From CAVTYH01 sp963738835 (GTDB taxonomy: Bacteria; Planctomycetota; Planctomycetia; Pirellulales; JADZDJ01), in NCBI GenBank assembly GCA_963738835.1, contig CAVTYH010000002.1, positions 558,001-622,000 of the forward strand: a stretch of DNA of 64,000 bases. Direction: 5' to 3'. The notes beneath the pieces were generated by a model. That model was given only the letters and a program-made list of their open reading frames with translations, was not told the origin of the DNA and ran no database searches. Numbering within the stretch: the first letter of the stretch is position 1; each line of letters opens with the position of its first letter. The translations under genes were made by a program, and so were the position numbers. Of the stretch, positions 40,066 through 48,777 are shown in pieces.

Positions 40066-40908
40066 ATGTTGTTCCATATCAAACATACCACCCGATATGC
40101 ATACAGCCGGATGGTGTTTTGCGAGCCCCTGATCGTGCGGCTGCGGCCACGAGAAGATGCATCGCAGCGGTTGGTGCGGCATCAGCTTTCAATCGATCCG
40201 GAGCCGGCCGGCAGCTGTCATTTTTTGGATTTTGAAGGCAATACCGCCACGCAGTGCTGGTTCAATGTGCCAACCTGCTTACTAACGGTTCGCGTCAACA
40301 GCGTGGTGGAAACGCTGCGCCCCAATCCATTCGGCTTTCTGCTGGAAAACGGCGCGTCGGAATTGCCGATCCGCTATCGACCGGAACTTTGCGCCGCGCT
40401 GTTGCCATACCGCACGCCTTCACAACCGGAAGGCCCAGTGGCCGAAACGGCGGGGCGCATTGCCAGCGAAGTCAATCGCAACACGGTGCAATTCCTGGTC
40501 AGCTTATCGCGATGGCTCAGCGAAAATGTTGCCAAAGAAATTCGGCTCGAGGGCGATCCGCTGCCGGCCGAAATCACCCTGGCCGAACGTCGCGGATCGT
40601 GCCGCGATCTGGCCGTGCTATTTGCCGAGGCGTGCCGCACTGTTGGGCTCGCCTCGCGCTTCGTTAGCGGCTACCAGGCGCAGGCAGAGCACGGTGGCGA
40701 GCGCCATCTGCACGCCTGGACCGAAGTCTTTTTGCCCGGCGCCGGCTGGCGGGGTTTCGATCCCGGCCAGGGCTTGGCGGTGGCCGATCAGCACGTGGTG
40801 GTTGCTACCGGCCTCCATCCGCTGGCCTCGGCTCCGACGGCTGGCACGTTTCGCGGCTCGGGAGTCACTTCGACGCTCGAAAGTCAGGTGGTCATCCGGC
40901 TTTCCTGA
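40066..40908 (+). CDS. transglutaminase-like protein of the Anbu/ATP-grasp operon
   Basis: 280 aa, intact. N-terminal beta domain (HIKHTTRYAYSRMVFCEPLI) typical of bacterial transglutaminase-like proteins. Catalytic triad Cys 179 (RRGSCRDLAVLF), His 216 (HLHAWTEVFLPG) and Asp 232 (GFDPGQG). Members act as papain-like peptidases or amide-transfer enzymes. It lies 21 bases after the repaired Anbu stop and closes the four-gene operon. Confidence 0.94.
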   Translation: MLFHIKHTTRYAYSRMVFCEPLIVRLRPREDASQRLVRHQLSIDPEPAGSCHFLDFEGNTATQCWFNVPTCLLTVRVNSVVETLRPNPFGFLLENGASELPIRYRPELCAALLPYRTPSQPEGPVAETAGRIASEVNRNTVQFLVSLSRWLSENVAKEIRLEGDPLPAEITLAERRGSCRDLAVLFAEACRTVGLASRFVSGYQAQAEHGGERHLHAWTEVFLPGAGWRGFDPGQGLAVADQHVVVATGLHPLASAPTAGTFRGSGVTSTLESQVVIRLS

Positions 40909-41182
40909 TTGCCCTCTTCACGCAACCACTGCGATCGCTACGCCAGCCACAGCTTCCCAGGGTCGTGGGCAAAGTCGGTTCGCCGCTTTGAGTTGTGACC
41001 TGCGTCAAGCGGGCGGCGTCAAACCCTCAGGCGTCGGCTGTTGAACTGGAGCCACCGATACCGCGCCACCAGCCGCCTCTGGCGGCGTAAAGCCTAGCCG
41101 CGTCATGGCTTGTAAACTTTCCGAATCTGCGTATCCTCGTAATGTCTGCCTAACGTATGCCGCTCGCGGCTTAGCGTACTTA

Positions 41183-42607
41183 ATGAGCGAAATCCTGCTG
41201 CACTATCAAAAAGTCAACCCCACGACGTGGGTCTATCTCTCGTCGCTGCTGATGATTGCGCTCTACTTCAAATTCAGCCGCGTGTGGAGCGTGCGGAATC
41301 TCGATTTAATCGGCCTCATTCTGCTCGCGCCTGGCCTGCTGTTTGTCATCTACGGGCAGGAAACGGGAAAGCCGGCGTACGAGCAGGCCGGCTACATCTG
41401 GCTTTACGCCACCGGTGGGCTGTTTTTGATCCGCATGCTCATCGACCCCATGATGGTCCGCCGCCCGCTGTTGGAGCCGAATCTCTCGGTGGGGGGGCTC
41501 ACGTTCCTGGGGATTTCGTTGCTCGTGTTTCTGATGGCCAATGTGGTCACCACCAACCCAGCCAACAAGCGGACGCCGCCGGCCGATTCGCCCGCCGCCG
41601 CAGTCGCAGTTACACCGCCGGCGGCCGAGGCCACCGAAAAATCCGATAAGCCGGCCGCTGAGGAGGGGCTGCTGCGTGTCGGCCCCGGCTATCCGCCGTT
41701 GATGAAGTTGGCTCAACTGCTTCCCAGCCGATTTTTGTTCAACAATCCTTCTAATCTTCATCCGGCGACTTCTGAACATGACCGAGATGCCCAAGACCTG
41801 ATGAACCTGTACACGGCCAATACCATCGCCATCTTGTCTCACCTAGCCGTGGTGATTGGCATGGTCGTCATCGGCTATCGGCATTTCGACAACATCAAAA
41901 CCGGCATCGCCGCCGCCGTGCTGTATCTGCTGCTGCCGTACACGGCAATCCTTACCAACCAATACACGGCCATTCTTACCGATCAGGTTTATCACGTATT
42001 GCTCGCGGCGCTCTTGGTTTGGGCCATAGCGATGTACCGTCGTCCGCTGGTGGCGGGAATCCTCTTGGGTTTGGCAATCGGCACGTTCTACTATCCGATC
42101 TTCCTGTTGCCCCTGTGGGTCGCCTTCTACTGGCAGCGCGGCGGCATGCGGTTCGTCGGCGGCATTATTGCCACGCTGGCCGTGTTGGTGGCCATCTTGT
42201 ACTTCAATCCGGTCGGCGATTCCTTTGTGAGCGACCTGCGGCAAATGTTCGGCTGGATCTTCCCGCGCATGGAACATCTACAAGGCTTCTGGGGCCTCAC
42301 GGCGTTCAACGATGCTGTCTATCGCATCCCGGTGTTGGCCGCGTTTGTTGCCATGTGCATCACGCTGGCCATTTGGCCCGCGCAAAAAAATCTTGGCACG
42401 CTGATGAGTTGCTCGGCCGCGGTCATGCTGGGCACCCAATTCTGGCACGCCTGGGGCGGCGGCCAACTGATGGCCTGGTACTTGCCGCTGATGCTGCTCA
42501 CCATTTTCCGCCCGAACCTGGAAGACCGCGTGGCCCTTTCCGTCCTCGGCCAATGGTCGTTCGCCAGGCGGAAGCCACGGCTAGCGAACATCGATCAAGC
42601 GGCTTAA
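41183..42607 (+). CDS. multi-pass membrane protein, possibly a membrane glycosyltransferase
   Basis: 474 aa from the ATG at 41183 (MSEILLHYQKVNPTTWVYLS). An earlier in-frame ATG at 41105 adds residues without membrane or family character. There are about ten hydrophobic helices, broken by a Pro/Ala/Glu-rich loop near residue 140-170. The topology and the run AIAMYRRPLVAGILLGLAIG resemble polyprenol-linked-sugar glycosyltransferases, but no catalytic motif is certain. An 8-residue segment is tandemly duplicated (YTAILTNQ YTAILTDQ, 41939-41986). Confidence 0.7.
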   Translation: MSEILLHYQKVNPTTWVYLSSLLMIALYFKFSRVWSVRNLDLIGLILLAPGLLFVIYGQETGKPAYEQAGYIWLYATGGLFLIRMLIDPMMVRRPLLEPNLSVGGLTFLGISLLVFLMANVVTTNPANKRTPPADSPAAAVAVTPPAAEATEKSDKPAAEEGLLRVGPGYPPLMKLAQLLPSRFLFNNPSNLHPATSEHDRDAQDLMNLYTANTIAILSHLAVVIGMVVIGYRHFDNIKTGIAAAVLYLLLPYTAILTNQYTAILTDQVYHVLLAALLVWAIAMYRRPLVAGILLGLAIGTFYYPIFLLPLWVAFYWQRGGMRFVGGIIATLAVLVAILYFNPVGDSFVSDLRQMFGWIFPRMEHLQGFWGLTAFNDAVYRIPVLAAFVAMCITLAIWPAQKNLGTLMSCSAAVMLGTQFWHAWGGGQLMAWYLPLMLLTIFRPNLEDRVALSVLGQWSFARRKPRLANIDQAA

Positions 42608-42610
42608 TTT

Positions 42611-42682
42611 GCCAGTCGTCCGTTGTCCATAGTCCGTTGTTGCCATCTGTGATCAATTCTCTTGCCACTAACTGACCACTGC
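42611..42682. repeat. repeat module F2
   Basis: GCCAGTCGTCCGTTGTCCAT, AGTCCGTTGTTGCC and GCCACTAACTGACCACTGC: GTCCGTTGTCC words on one side and ACTGACCACTG words on the other. The same vocabulary occurs at 9031-9057, 43149-43176 and 43480-43514. Confidence 0.55.
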
Positions 42683-42690
42683 ATTCTTCT

Positions 42691-43065
42691 ATGCCAACCG
42701 TCGCCATTCTCGGCGCTAGCGCCGATCGTTCCAAGTACGGCAACAAATCGGTCCGGGCTCATCAGCAAATGGGCTACACCGTGTATCCGGTGAATCCCAA
42801 AGGGGGCGAGATCGAAGGGCTCACGGCTTACAAGTCGCTGGCCGAAGTGCCCGCCGGCAAGCTCGATCGCATTAGCATCTATCTGCCGCCGGCCATCGGT
42901 CTGGCTACTCTCGATGAAATTGCGGCCCGCGGTTGCGATGAACTCTGGCTGAACCCCGGCAGCGACACTCCCGAGGTCGTGGCGAAAGCCACATCGCTGT
43001 GCCTGAACGTCATTCAAGCCTGCAGCATCGTCGACGTCGGCCTGCGCCCCTCCGATCTTTTCTAG
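42691..43065 (+). CDS. CoA-binding (Rossmann-like) domain protein
   Basis: 124 aa, single domain. MPTVAILGASADRSKYGNKS is the nucleotide/CoA-binding loop. GYTVYPVNPKGGEIEGLTAY, LDRISIYLPPAIGLATLDEI and ELWLNPGSDTPEVV follow, with the late cysteine in IQACSIVDVGLRP. Small proteins of this kind bind CoA and are related to the first domain of succinyl-CoA synthetase; the cellular role is unclear. Confidence 0.9.
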   Translation: MPTVAILGASADRSKYGNKSVRAHQQMGYTVYPVNPKGGEIEGLTAYKSLAEVPAGKLDRISIYLPPAIGLATLDEIAARGCDELWLNPGSDTPEVVAKATSLCLNVIQACSIVDVGLRPSDLF

Positions 43066-43066
43066 C

Positions 43067-43085
43067 CCACCGCTCGTGACGGTGG
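43067..43085. terminator. hairpin after the CoA-binding gene
   Basis: CCACCG-CTCGTGA-CGGTGG begins two bases after the stop codon. No T-run follows, so it is only a candidate terminator. Confidence 0.4.
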
Positions 43086-43105
43086 ACGGGTCAATGGTTC
43101 ATGGT

Positions 43106-43148
43106 CTTCCTCCTTCGCTCCTTGCGGGAGAGGGCCGGGGTGAGGGGT
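43106..43148. repeat. palindromic repeat, CCCTCTCCC family (copy B3)
   Basis: CTTCCTCCTTCGCTCCTTGC then GGGAGAGGGCCGGGGTGAGGGG. A diverged left arm pairs imperfectly with the standard right arm. It opens the repeat array that fills this gap. Confidence 0.65.
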
Positions 43149-43459
43149 TGCTGACTACTGACAACGGACACGCCTGCACACAAAAAATAAAAATCGATGA
43201 CAAAGTGTTGGCGTTAAATCATCGTAAAAAGCAGCCTTTTGTGCCGAACATTTTGTCATCACTTTACCACGCCGCGCACGACTGGCTGGCACGAGGAATT
43301 TCACCGCGGAGCCCGCAGAGGGACGCGGAGAGGACAGAAGGCAGATTTTATAAGGAAGCCAAGAAGCTGATGGATTGATTCCTTCCTGATCCTTCTAATT
43401 CCTGCCTTCCTGGCTTCCTCATTCATGCTTCTGCTGCTCTGCGTCCCCCGCGGTTCACT
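43149..43459. repeat. composite repeat unit 1 (F module, 110-base core, A hairpin)
   Basis: The order is CTGACTACTGACAACGGACA (F), then a core starting AAAGTGTTGGCG and ending near CACTTTACC (43203-43268), then a hairpin (43300-43459). The hairpin's outer arms are TTTCACCGCGGAGCCCGCAG / CTCTGCGTCCCCCGCGGTTC and its inner arms are AAGGAAGCCAAGAAGC / GCCTTCCTGGCTTCCT. The same order repeats at 43480-43877. Confidence 0.75.
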
Positions 43460-43479
43460 TCCGGCTTGTGCGGTCAGTC

Positions 43480-43877
43480 TGTTGTCCGCCTTTTTCAACC
43501 GACCACGGACAACCCAACAAACAAAAATCACAACCCCCGGGGACCGAGGGTAAAGTGTTGGCGCGAAAACCTCGTAAAAACCAGTGTTTTGCGTCGAACA
43601 TTTTTCCCTGACTTTACCCACGTCCATGCGCGGCGCAGCGCCGTGCAGATTTTTCACCACGGAGGCACGGAGAAGCATTTTAATTCCCGCGAATGAACGC
43701 GAATCAGAAAGAGTTCTTTATAAGGAAGCCAGGAAAGAAGAAATTGAATCCAACAAGTGATTTGCTTGATGGATTTCTCTTGGCTTCCTAGCTTCCTAAT
43801 AGCTCTGCCGCCATTCGCGTTTATTTGCGTTCATCCGCGGCCAATTCCTCTCCGCGTCTCCGCGACTCGGCGGTTCA
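43480..43877. repeat. composite repeat unit 2 (F hairpin, core, triple-nested A hairpin)
   Basis: GTTGTCCG..CGGACAAC hairpin (43480-43514). The core starts AAAGTGTTGGCG and contains CGTAAAAACCAGTGTTTTGC and GTCGAACATTTTT (43552-43618). The hairpin at 43653-43877 has three nested arm pairs: CACCACGGAGGCACGGAG / CTCCGCGTCTCCGCG, then GCGAATGAACGCGAAT / ATTCGCGTTTATTTGCGTTC, then AAGGAAGCCAGGAAAG / TTGGCTTCCTAGCTTCCT. The core aligns with that of unit 1 over about 65 bases with scattered differences. Confidence 0.78.
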
Positions 43878-43886
43878 ATCCCGGCG

Positions 43887-44063
43887 CCGTGCGCAGTTTG
43901 ACCCAACCTCGGGCGGCCAAACCCGAGGCTGGGAAAATCGATTCCTCAATTGCCAAAGATCGGCGTGCGCTGCACGAAGGTGACTGGTAGTTCGGTCGCC
44001 TCGTAGCCTTGTAGCCTTGTACCAGACCACCAGCTACCAGGCACCTTCGCAAACTGCGCACGG
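43887..44063. repeat. 177-base nested palindrome
   Basis: Outer arms CCGTGCGCAGTTTG (43887-43900) and CAAACTGCGCACGG (44050-44063) are exact complements. Inside are CCTCGGGCGGCCAAACCCGAGG and a second pair, CGAAGGTGACTGGTAG / CTACCAGGCACCTTCG, enclosing the word GTAGCCTTGTAGCCTTGTAC. It differs in sequence from the A hairpins but shares the nested architecture. Confidence 0.78.
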
Positions 44064-44299
44064 GAATTCAGAGTTCCACGCCCATTATAGCAATACATGT
44101 ACAAATGTAAGGTGAATTTTCAGGCCACCGCGTTCCCTGGTGATTGAGCCCCTATTTCGCCGAAATCGACAGCCCGGCGGCCATCTCGTCCTGAATTTCC
44201 GATTTTTTTCGAAATTCAGCCAGCTGGGTGTAATATGGACCTGCCTCGGGCGACTTGATCTCTGGAAAGCGCCGAGAATGCCAACCAGCGGGTGCTTCG

Positions 44300-44825
44300 A
44301 TGATAGATTGGGACGAACTATTGCGCCGTGAAGGACCCGCTGTTTGGCGTACGGCGTATCGGCTGGTGCGGAATCGGGCCGATGCTGACGAGTGCTTTCA
44401 GGAAACGTTTTTGGGGGCGTTGGAAATTTCCAAGCGGCAGCCCGTGGGCAATTGGCCGGGGCTGTTGCACCGTTTGGCGACGAGCCGGGCGATCGATCGC
44501 CTTCGCAAGCGCTTGCGGCGCACCCGCCACGAAGAAGTGGCCGATGTGGTGCTGGCACCGACCTTAGAGCCTGGTCCAGTGCAACACGCGGAAGCGGCGG
44601 AACTGGCCGGCGCTGCGGTGGGCGCTGGCGCAATTGCCGGCGCGGCAGGCCGAAGTATTTTGCCTGCACCAATTGGGCGACTGGGGCCATCAGCAAATTG
44701 CCGATGAGTTGGGCATGTCGGCCGGGGCGGTCGGTGTGATGTTGCACCGGACACGTGAGAAACTGCAGGAACTTTTGAAAATGCAAAGCCGGCTGTCGGC
44801 GGCACTCGCGCGGCGGCGGACTTAA
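44300..44825 (+). CDS. ECF sigma factor (one frameshift)
   Basis: About 175 aa when repaired, from the ATG at 44300 (MIDWDELLRREGPAVWRTAY). Region 2 contains NRADADECFQETFLGALEIS and WPGLLHRLATSRAIDRLRKR. One extra G near 44610 shifts the frame. The restored region 4 is LPARQAEVFCLHQLGDWGHQ and QIADELGMSAGAVGVMLHRT. The gene that follows 29 bases downstream encodes its likely regulator. Confidence 0.85.
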
Positions 44826-44854
44826 CCGGCGGTGAAGAAACGGAGCGATCTGAT

Positions 44855-46072
44855 ATGCAAGCGCCTGGAAATCACCAAGCCAATGATCTTGTTTCCCTGG
44901 CCGTCGCGGCGACGAAGCAGTTGCCGACGACAGAGGGCCCCTCGGCCGAGATCGTCGCGCACACTTCGGCGGTCCTGCGTCAGGCCGCCAATCGAAATCA
45001 AGTAACTTTGCTGGAAAGGATCCAACATATGTCATGGACTACCAAAACCAGCGCTCTTGTGGGAATCGCCGCGAGCATTTTGATTGTGTTTGTCGTGCTC
45101 TCGAACCCGACGGGCACTTCGATCGCGTTTTCCCAAGTGGTGGAAAAACTCAAATCGGCCCGCACGCTCGTCTACGACACGCTTGTGATCAGCGAAGCGG
45201 ACGGCAAAGTTTTAAGCACGACGCGGAATTACTACCAAGTGCCGGGGAAGCTGCGCACCGAAGCGGTCGGCGGCTCGGCGGAAGCATACAGCGTTCTCGA
45301 CACAACTGCCGGAAAAATGATGAGCGTCAGCGGACCGCAGAAGACCGCCTATATCGGCCCGATTAAGAGCGAGCAGAAAATGGATATCGCCAGCATGATG
45401 ATCGAGGGGATGCGGTCGATGACGAAGAACGCCGCCAAGCCGATTGGCGAGAAAAAAATCGACGGCGTCGACGCGAAAGGGTTCGAAGTCGCCCTGGTCG
45501 GTCGCACATTCACGGTGTGGGCCGACGCCAAGAGCGGCGAGCCACTGCAGATCGACATTCCGGAGAAGAATTTGCCCGGCGGGCCGGCAATCATCCGTAT
45601 GACGCATTTCAAGCTGGACGAAGAATTGGATGCGGGCCTGTTCAGTTTAGAACCGCCGGCGGGATACACGGTAAAGCCGATTGCCGGAATCGATGTCGCG
45701 GCCGGGCCCGCCCAGAACGTGGCGGGGTTCCTGCGCATTTATGCGAAGCTTACCGGCGGCGAGTTTCCCGATCGGTTGCAAGATGCGATGACCGAGCTGG
45801 CGAAGAAGTTCGCCGCAAAGGCGAATTCCGCGCCGGAAAAGATCGATACCGACACGGTCGTGCAGATGTCCGGCTATGGGGGCACAGTGACCGCAATCAC
45901 GATGGCAGCCAAGCAAGGTCGAGATTGGCAGTATTATCCGGGCGTGCGGCTGGGCGAAAAAGATCGCCTGGTGTTCTGGTTCCACGACCGGATGACCGAT
46001 ACCTACACGGCGGTGTACGGCGACTTGAGGGTGGAAAAGATCGCCAAAGATCAGTTGCCCGCCGGGAAATAA
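44855..46072 (+). CDS. membrane-anchored sigma-regulator-like protein with LolA/MucB-like domain
   Basis: 405 aa. A short cytoplasmic segment is followed by one membrane helix (ALVGIAASILIVFVVLSNP, near 68-86). The periplasmic domain (FSQVVEKLKSARTLVYDTLV .. SEADGKVLSTTRNYYQVPGK) has the beta pattern of LolA/MucB-like lipoprotein-sensing domains and ends FKLDEELDAGLFSLEPPAGY. A C-terminal alpha/beta region follows. Position after an ECF sigma gene suggests an anti-sigma sensor. The next locus repeats the same design. Confidence 0.75.
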   Translation: MQAPGNHQANDLVSLAVAATKQLPTTEGPSAEIVAHTSAVLRQAANRNQVTLLERIQHMSWTTKTSALVGIAASILIVFVVLSNPTGTSIAFSQVVEKLKSARTLVYDTLVISEADGKVLSTTRNYYQVPGKLRTEAVGGSAEAYSVLDTTAGKMMSVSGPQKTAYIGPIKSEQKMDIASMMIEGMRSMTKNAAKPIGEKKIDGVDAKGFEVALVGRTFTVWADAKSGEPLQIDIPEKNLPGGPAIIRMTHFKLDEELDAGLFSLEPPAGYTVKPIAGIDVAAGPAQNVAGFLRIYAKLTGGEFPDRLQDAMTELAKKFAAKANSAPEKIDTDTVVQMSGYGGTVTAITMAAKQGRDWQYYPGVRLGEKDRLVFWFHDRMTDTYTAVYGDLRVEKIAKDQLPAGK

Positions 46073-46361
46073 ATAAGCGGGAAGGCCGCGTACGAAATCG
46101 AGCCTTGACCGCCGCGGAAAAAATCGGCGACTATCCTGAGAGGTGCAACGTGTCGACCGGGCGGCCGGCAAACGCTGCGTGTCTTTCTTTTCCGAGTTGT
46201 CGCTGACAATTTTCACGATCTCTCGCCCCAAAATACGTGCGCTTCCGCGGTGGAACCGACAATTCCCCGATTTCTCAGGCTAGAATAGACCAAAACCACC
46301 GGTCAAAACGTCATATAAGTGTGGAAGCACTCCAAGCTCCAGTGCATCGAGGGCGAGTGCG

Positions 46362-46915
46362 ATGATCTCAGATCGTGAACTCGTTGAGCGGCTACGTCAG
46401 CGCGATGGCGACGCGCTGCGGCTCATTTACGAGAAATACAAGCACGATTTGCTGAACGTCGGCACTTGCATGATGGCCAGTCGCACCGATGCAGAAGATT
46501 GCCTTCACGATGTGATTGTGGCGCTTGCGACAAATCGGGCGCATCTTCGACCGGATGGGAACTTGAAGGGCTACCTGGTGACGTCCATGGCGAATCGCTC
46601 GCGCGATCGCCTCCGCAGGAAAAAGCGGTGGCAGAATGCGGGCGAGATCGTTGACGGCACTGATCAAGCGTGTGCCGCACAGGGATCGACCCGGCTGCGG
46701 CGATGATCGCAGAAGAAACCGACGAGCGGCTCTATCGCGCGATTGCCGATTTGCCTGCGGAATAGCGTACGGTCATTACCTTGCGACTTCATGGGGATCT
46801 GACGTTTGATGAAATCGCGCAATTAGAAAGCGTGTCGAGCAATACGGTTCGCAGTCGCTATCGATACGGCCTGGACAAACTGCGTTTGTCACTTGATGCG
46901 GGAGTTGAACGATGA
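46362..46915 (+). pseudogene. ECF sigma factor broken by a frameshift and an in-frame TAG
   Basis: MISDRELVERLRQRDGDALR, then the region-2 segment AEDCLHDVIVALATNRAHLR and GNLKGYLVTSMANRSRDRLR. The frame shifts near 46685. The rest reads MIAEETDERLYRAIADLPAE, a TAG at 46763-46765, then RTVITLRLHGDLTFDEIAQL and ESVSSNTVRSRYRYGLDKLR. LPAEQRTVI is expected, so TAG probably replaced CAG by one substitution. The stop TGA overlaps the ATG of the next gene (ATGA). A frameshift plus a nonsense change makes true decay more likely here than in the other broken genes. Confidence 0.8.
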
Positions 46916-48105
46916 ATTCGGCAGATGGTCTGGAAAATCGAATCAAGCATCTTCGCCTGATGACCGGGGGCGCGCTCGACCAGCGAATCCTGGCCGATGC
47001 GTCAGCGGCTCTGGCAAGTGCGCATTCAATATCACTCGACGCCCCCTCGCCGGGTGTCTGGAGGATTATCATGAGCAGCAAATGGACAAAATTGGCGGCA
47101 GCGGTTTTGTTTGCAGTTACGGTGGGTATTGTTACGTTCCATCGCGAGTGGACCACCGCGGCATACGCCCTGGAAGATACAATCCAAGCCAACCTCGGAC
47201 TTCGCTCCCTCCACATTCGTGTCGACTCAGCCGGAGGAGATTCCTGGGAAATCTGGGCCGAGTTTGGCGACGACGGCCAGTTGCGCCGCTTGCGGATCAA
47301 TGCGCCAAAGTCCGACGACGGCGACAAACAAATCGTTTGGCAAGACGATAAGGCGGAGGTCTGGTTTAAGTCGAAGGGAAGCGTGCTGGTGCTGCGCGAT
47401 AAGCAATCCTTCGAAAAAATGGCGAAGGAACTGGCGGAATTTGACCCGAAAATCATCGTGCAGCAGCTGTACGACGCCCAATCGAAAGGAAAGGCGAAGA
47501 TTGAAACCCAAAAGCCGTCCGACGATGCAAAGTCGATCACGCTGGTGGTCAGCTTCACCGATTCTCCAGACAAACAAGAAATCTATCGGATCAATGCCAA
47601 GACGAAACTTGTCCAGCAGCTCAAGAAATACCATTTAGTCAAAGGAGAATTCGTGTTGACAGATTCCATTGACTTTTTGGAATACAATCAGGAAATCGCG
47701 GCGGCGACATTCGTACTCGACGTTCCCGCCAATGTAACTAGGACCGACTGGACAACGCAGGAAGTCGGCCTGCCAAAAGGCACCCTATCGGACAAACAGA
47801 TCGCCGTGAAAGTTGCCCGAGAATTCTTCGAGGCACTCATCGCCAAGAACTACGCCCGGGCGGGCGGAATCTATTCGGGAACGTCCGAGTCGCGAATGAA
47901 GGATCTGTTTGCCAAGTTTGATTTCGTGCGGATCATTTCTGTCGGCGATCCGACGCCAAATCCTGACGTGAGCACGCACTTCCTACAAGTTCCCTCTGAA
48001 GTGGAATTTCGCGTGGATGGAAAAACCTATACCCGGAAGTTCACACCCAACATCCGCCCAGTCGAAGGCCAGCCAGATCGCTGGCTAATCGGCGGCGGAA
48101 TCTAG
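46912..48105 (+). CDS. membrane-anchored sigma-regulator-like protein, second locus
   Basis: 397 aa, intact. Cytoplasmic N terminus of about 60 residues, one membrane helix (TKLAAAVLFAVTVGIVTF), then a periplasmic domain beginning ALEDTIQANLGLRSLHIRVD and containing LAEFDPKIIVQQLYDAQSKG. It closes with a nuclear-transport-factor-like segment (VAREFFEALIAKNYARAGGI). Start overlaps the stop of the broken sigma gene, so the two were translationally coupled. Same architecture as 44855-46072, with low visible sequence identity. Confidence 0.75.
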   Translation: MNSADGLENRIKHLRLMTGGALDQRILADASAALASAHSISLDAPSPGVWRIIMSSKWTKLAAAVLFAVTVGIVTFHREWTTAAYALEDTIQANLGLRSLHIRVDSAGGDSWEIWAEFGDDGQLRRLRINAPKSDDGDKQIVWQDDKAEVWFKSKGSVLVLRDKQSFEKMAKELAEFDPKIIVQQLYDAQSKGKAKIETQKPSDDAKSITLVVSFTDSPDKQEIYRINAKTKLVQQLKKYHLVKGEFVLTDSIDFLEYNQEIAAATFVLDVPANVTRTDWTTQEVGLPKGTLSDKQIAVKVAREFFEALIAKNYARAGGIYSGTSESRMKDLFAKFDFVRIISVGDPTPNPDVSTHFLQVPSEVEFRVDGKTYTRKFTPNIRPVEGQPDRWLIGGGI

Positions 48106-48400
48106 CGCGTTCCTTCCGGAATCAATCGTCAAACTTCCGCCGACGGCAGATTCGTTACAGTGCGAACCTTCATTATGTCGATTCATTGGAATAGATATTG
48201 ACGGTCGATCTGCTCGTGACGGGCGGTCGAGACATTTCTTGGCAGCCCCACGGTGCTTATCGCCGGATGGGGTTTTTCTGTTTTGGCCACGCTGGCCAAT
48301 CAACGTGGCCGAAGGTTCTTTGCGGCCCGAGCCGGCTCGCGAGCCGCATGAGATTTTGCAGGCTCGAAGTTCTTGCTCCCAGCAGGAAAGGAGAACCGTC

Positions 48401-48713
48401 ATGGATTACGAAAACGTCTTCATCGTGTTGATGGTCGGAGGAACTCTGTACATCCTGATGTCGCGGTTCATCGGTTTGGGCTATCACCACGGCCGTTGCG
48501 GCGGATATGCCGCTTGTCGCCATGTGCAACCGACCGAAGCGGATGGCGCAGCGCGCGAAAACTTCGATCATGATTCGCGATCTGGTGTGCGGCGCCGTGA
48601 TGCAGATCGAGCAAGCCCGGGCCGCAGTTGACTACGAAGGAAAGACCTATCGTTTTTGTTCCAGCCACTGCGAGAAACTATTCCGGCGCGATCCCAGTCG
48701 ATATATCGGGTAG
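48401..48713 (+). CDS. small membrane-anchored YHS-domain protein (frameshifted)
   Basis: AAGGAG 8 bases before the ATG. One membrane helix (MDYENVFIVLMVGGTLYILM), a His/Gly-rich stretch (GYHHGRCGGYAA), then a frame change near 48575. The recovered YHS domain is RDLVCGAVMQIEQARAAVDY, EGKTYRFCSSHCEKLFRRDP and SRYIG with TAG at 48711-48713. YHS domains bind metal, often copper, through the CG and C..HC cysteines. A heavy-metal handling role is plausible. Confidence 0.75.
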
Positions 48714-48777
48714 TATGCGCTGTTAGTTTCCGCTCACCCGCTCCGGTGCAGGAAGCAGGTTGTCCGCAGCGGTCAAC

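Noticed and set aside
40950..41106. Small minus-strand frame MTRLGFTPPEAAGG with repeated TPPE
   Set aside because: 33 residues, Pro-rich, no ribosome site, overlapping the leader of the next gene; insufficient support.
43066..44299. CRISPR array or attC-type cassette array
   Set aside because: There are no regular short direct repeats with unique spacers; repeats are palindromic, nested and of varying length, with no integrase or cas gene nearby.
44085..45035. 316-codon minus-strand frame over the sigma gene at 44300
   Set aside because: Arg/Pro/Ser-rich with no motif, while the + strand encodes a recognisable sigma factor once one indel is repaired.
32513..46765. Recoding of in-frame TAG (32513-32515 and 46763-46765) as an amino acid
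   Set aside because: TAG ends several intact genes here, and both cases lie in genes with other indels, so substitution error or pseudogenisation is simpler.
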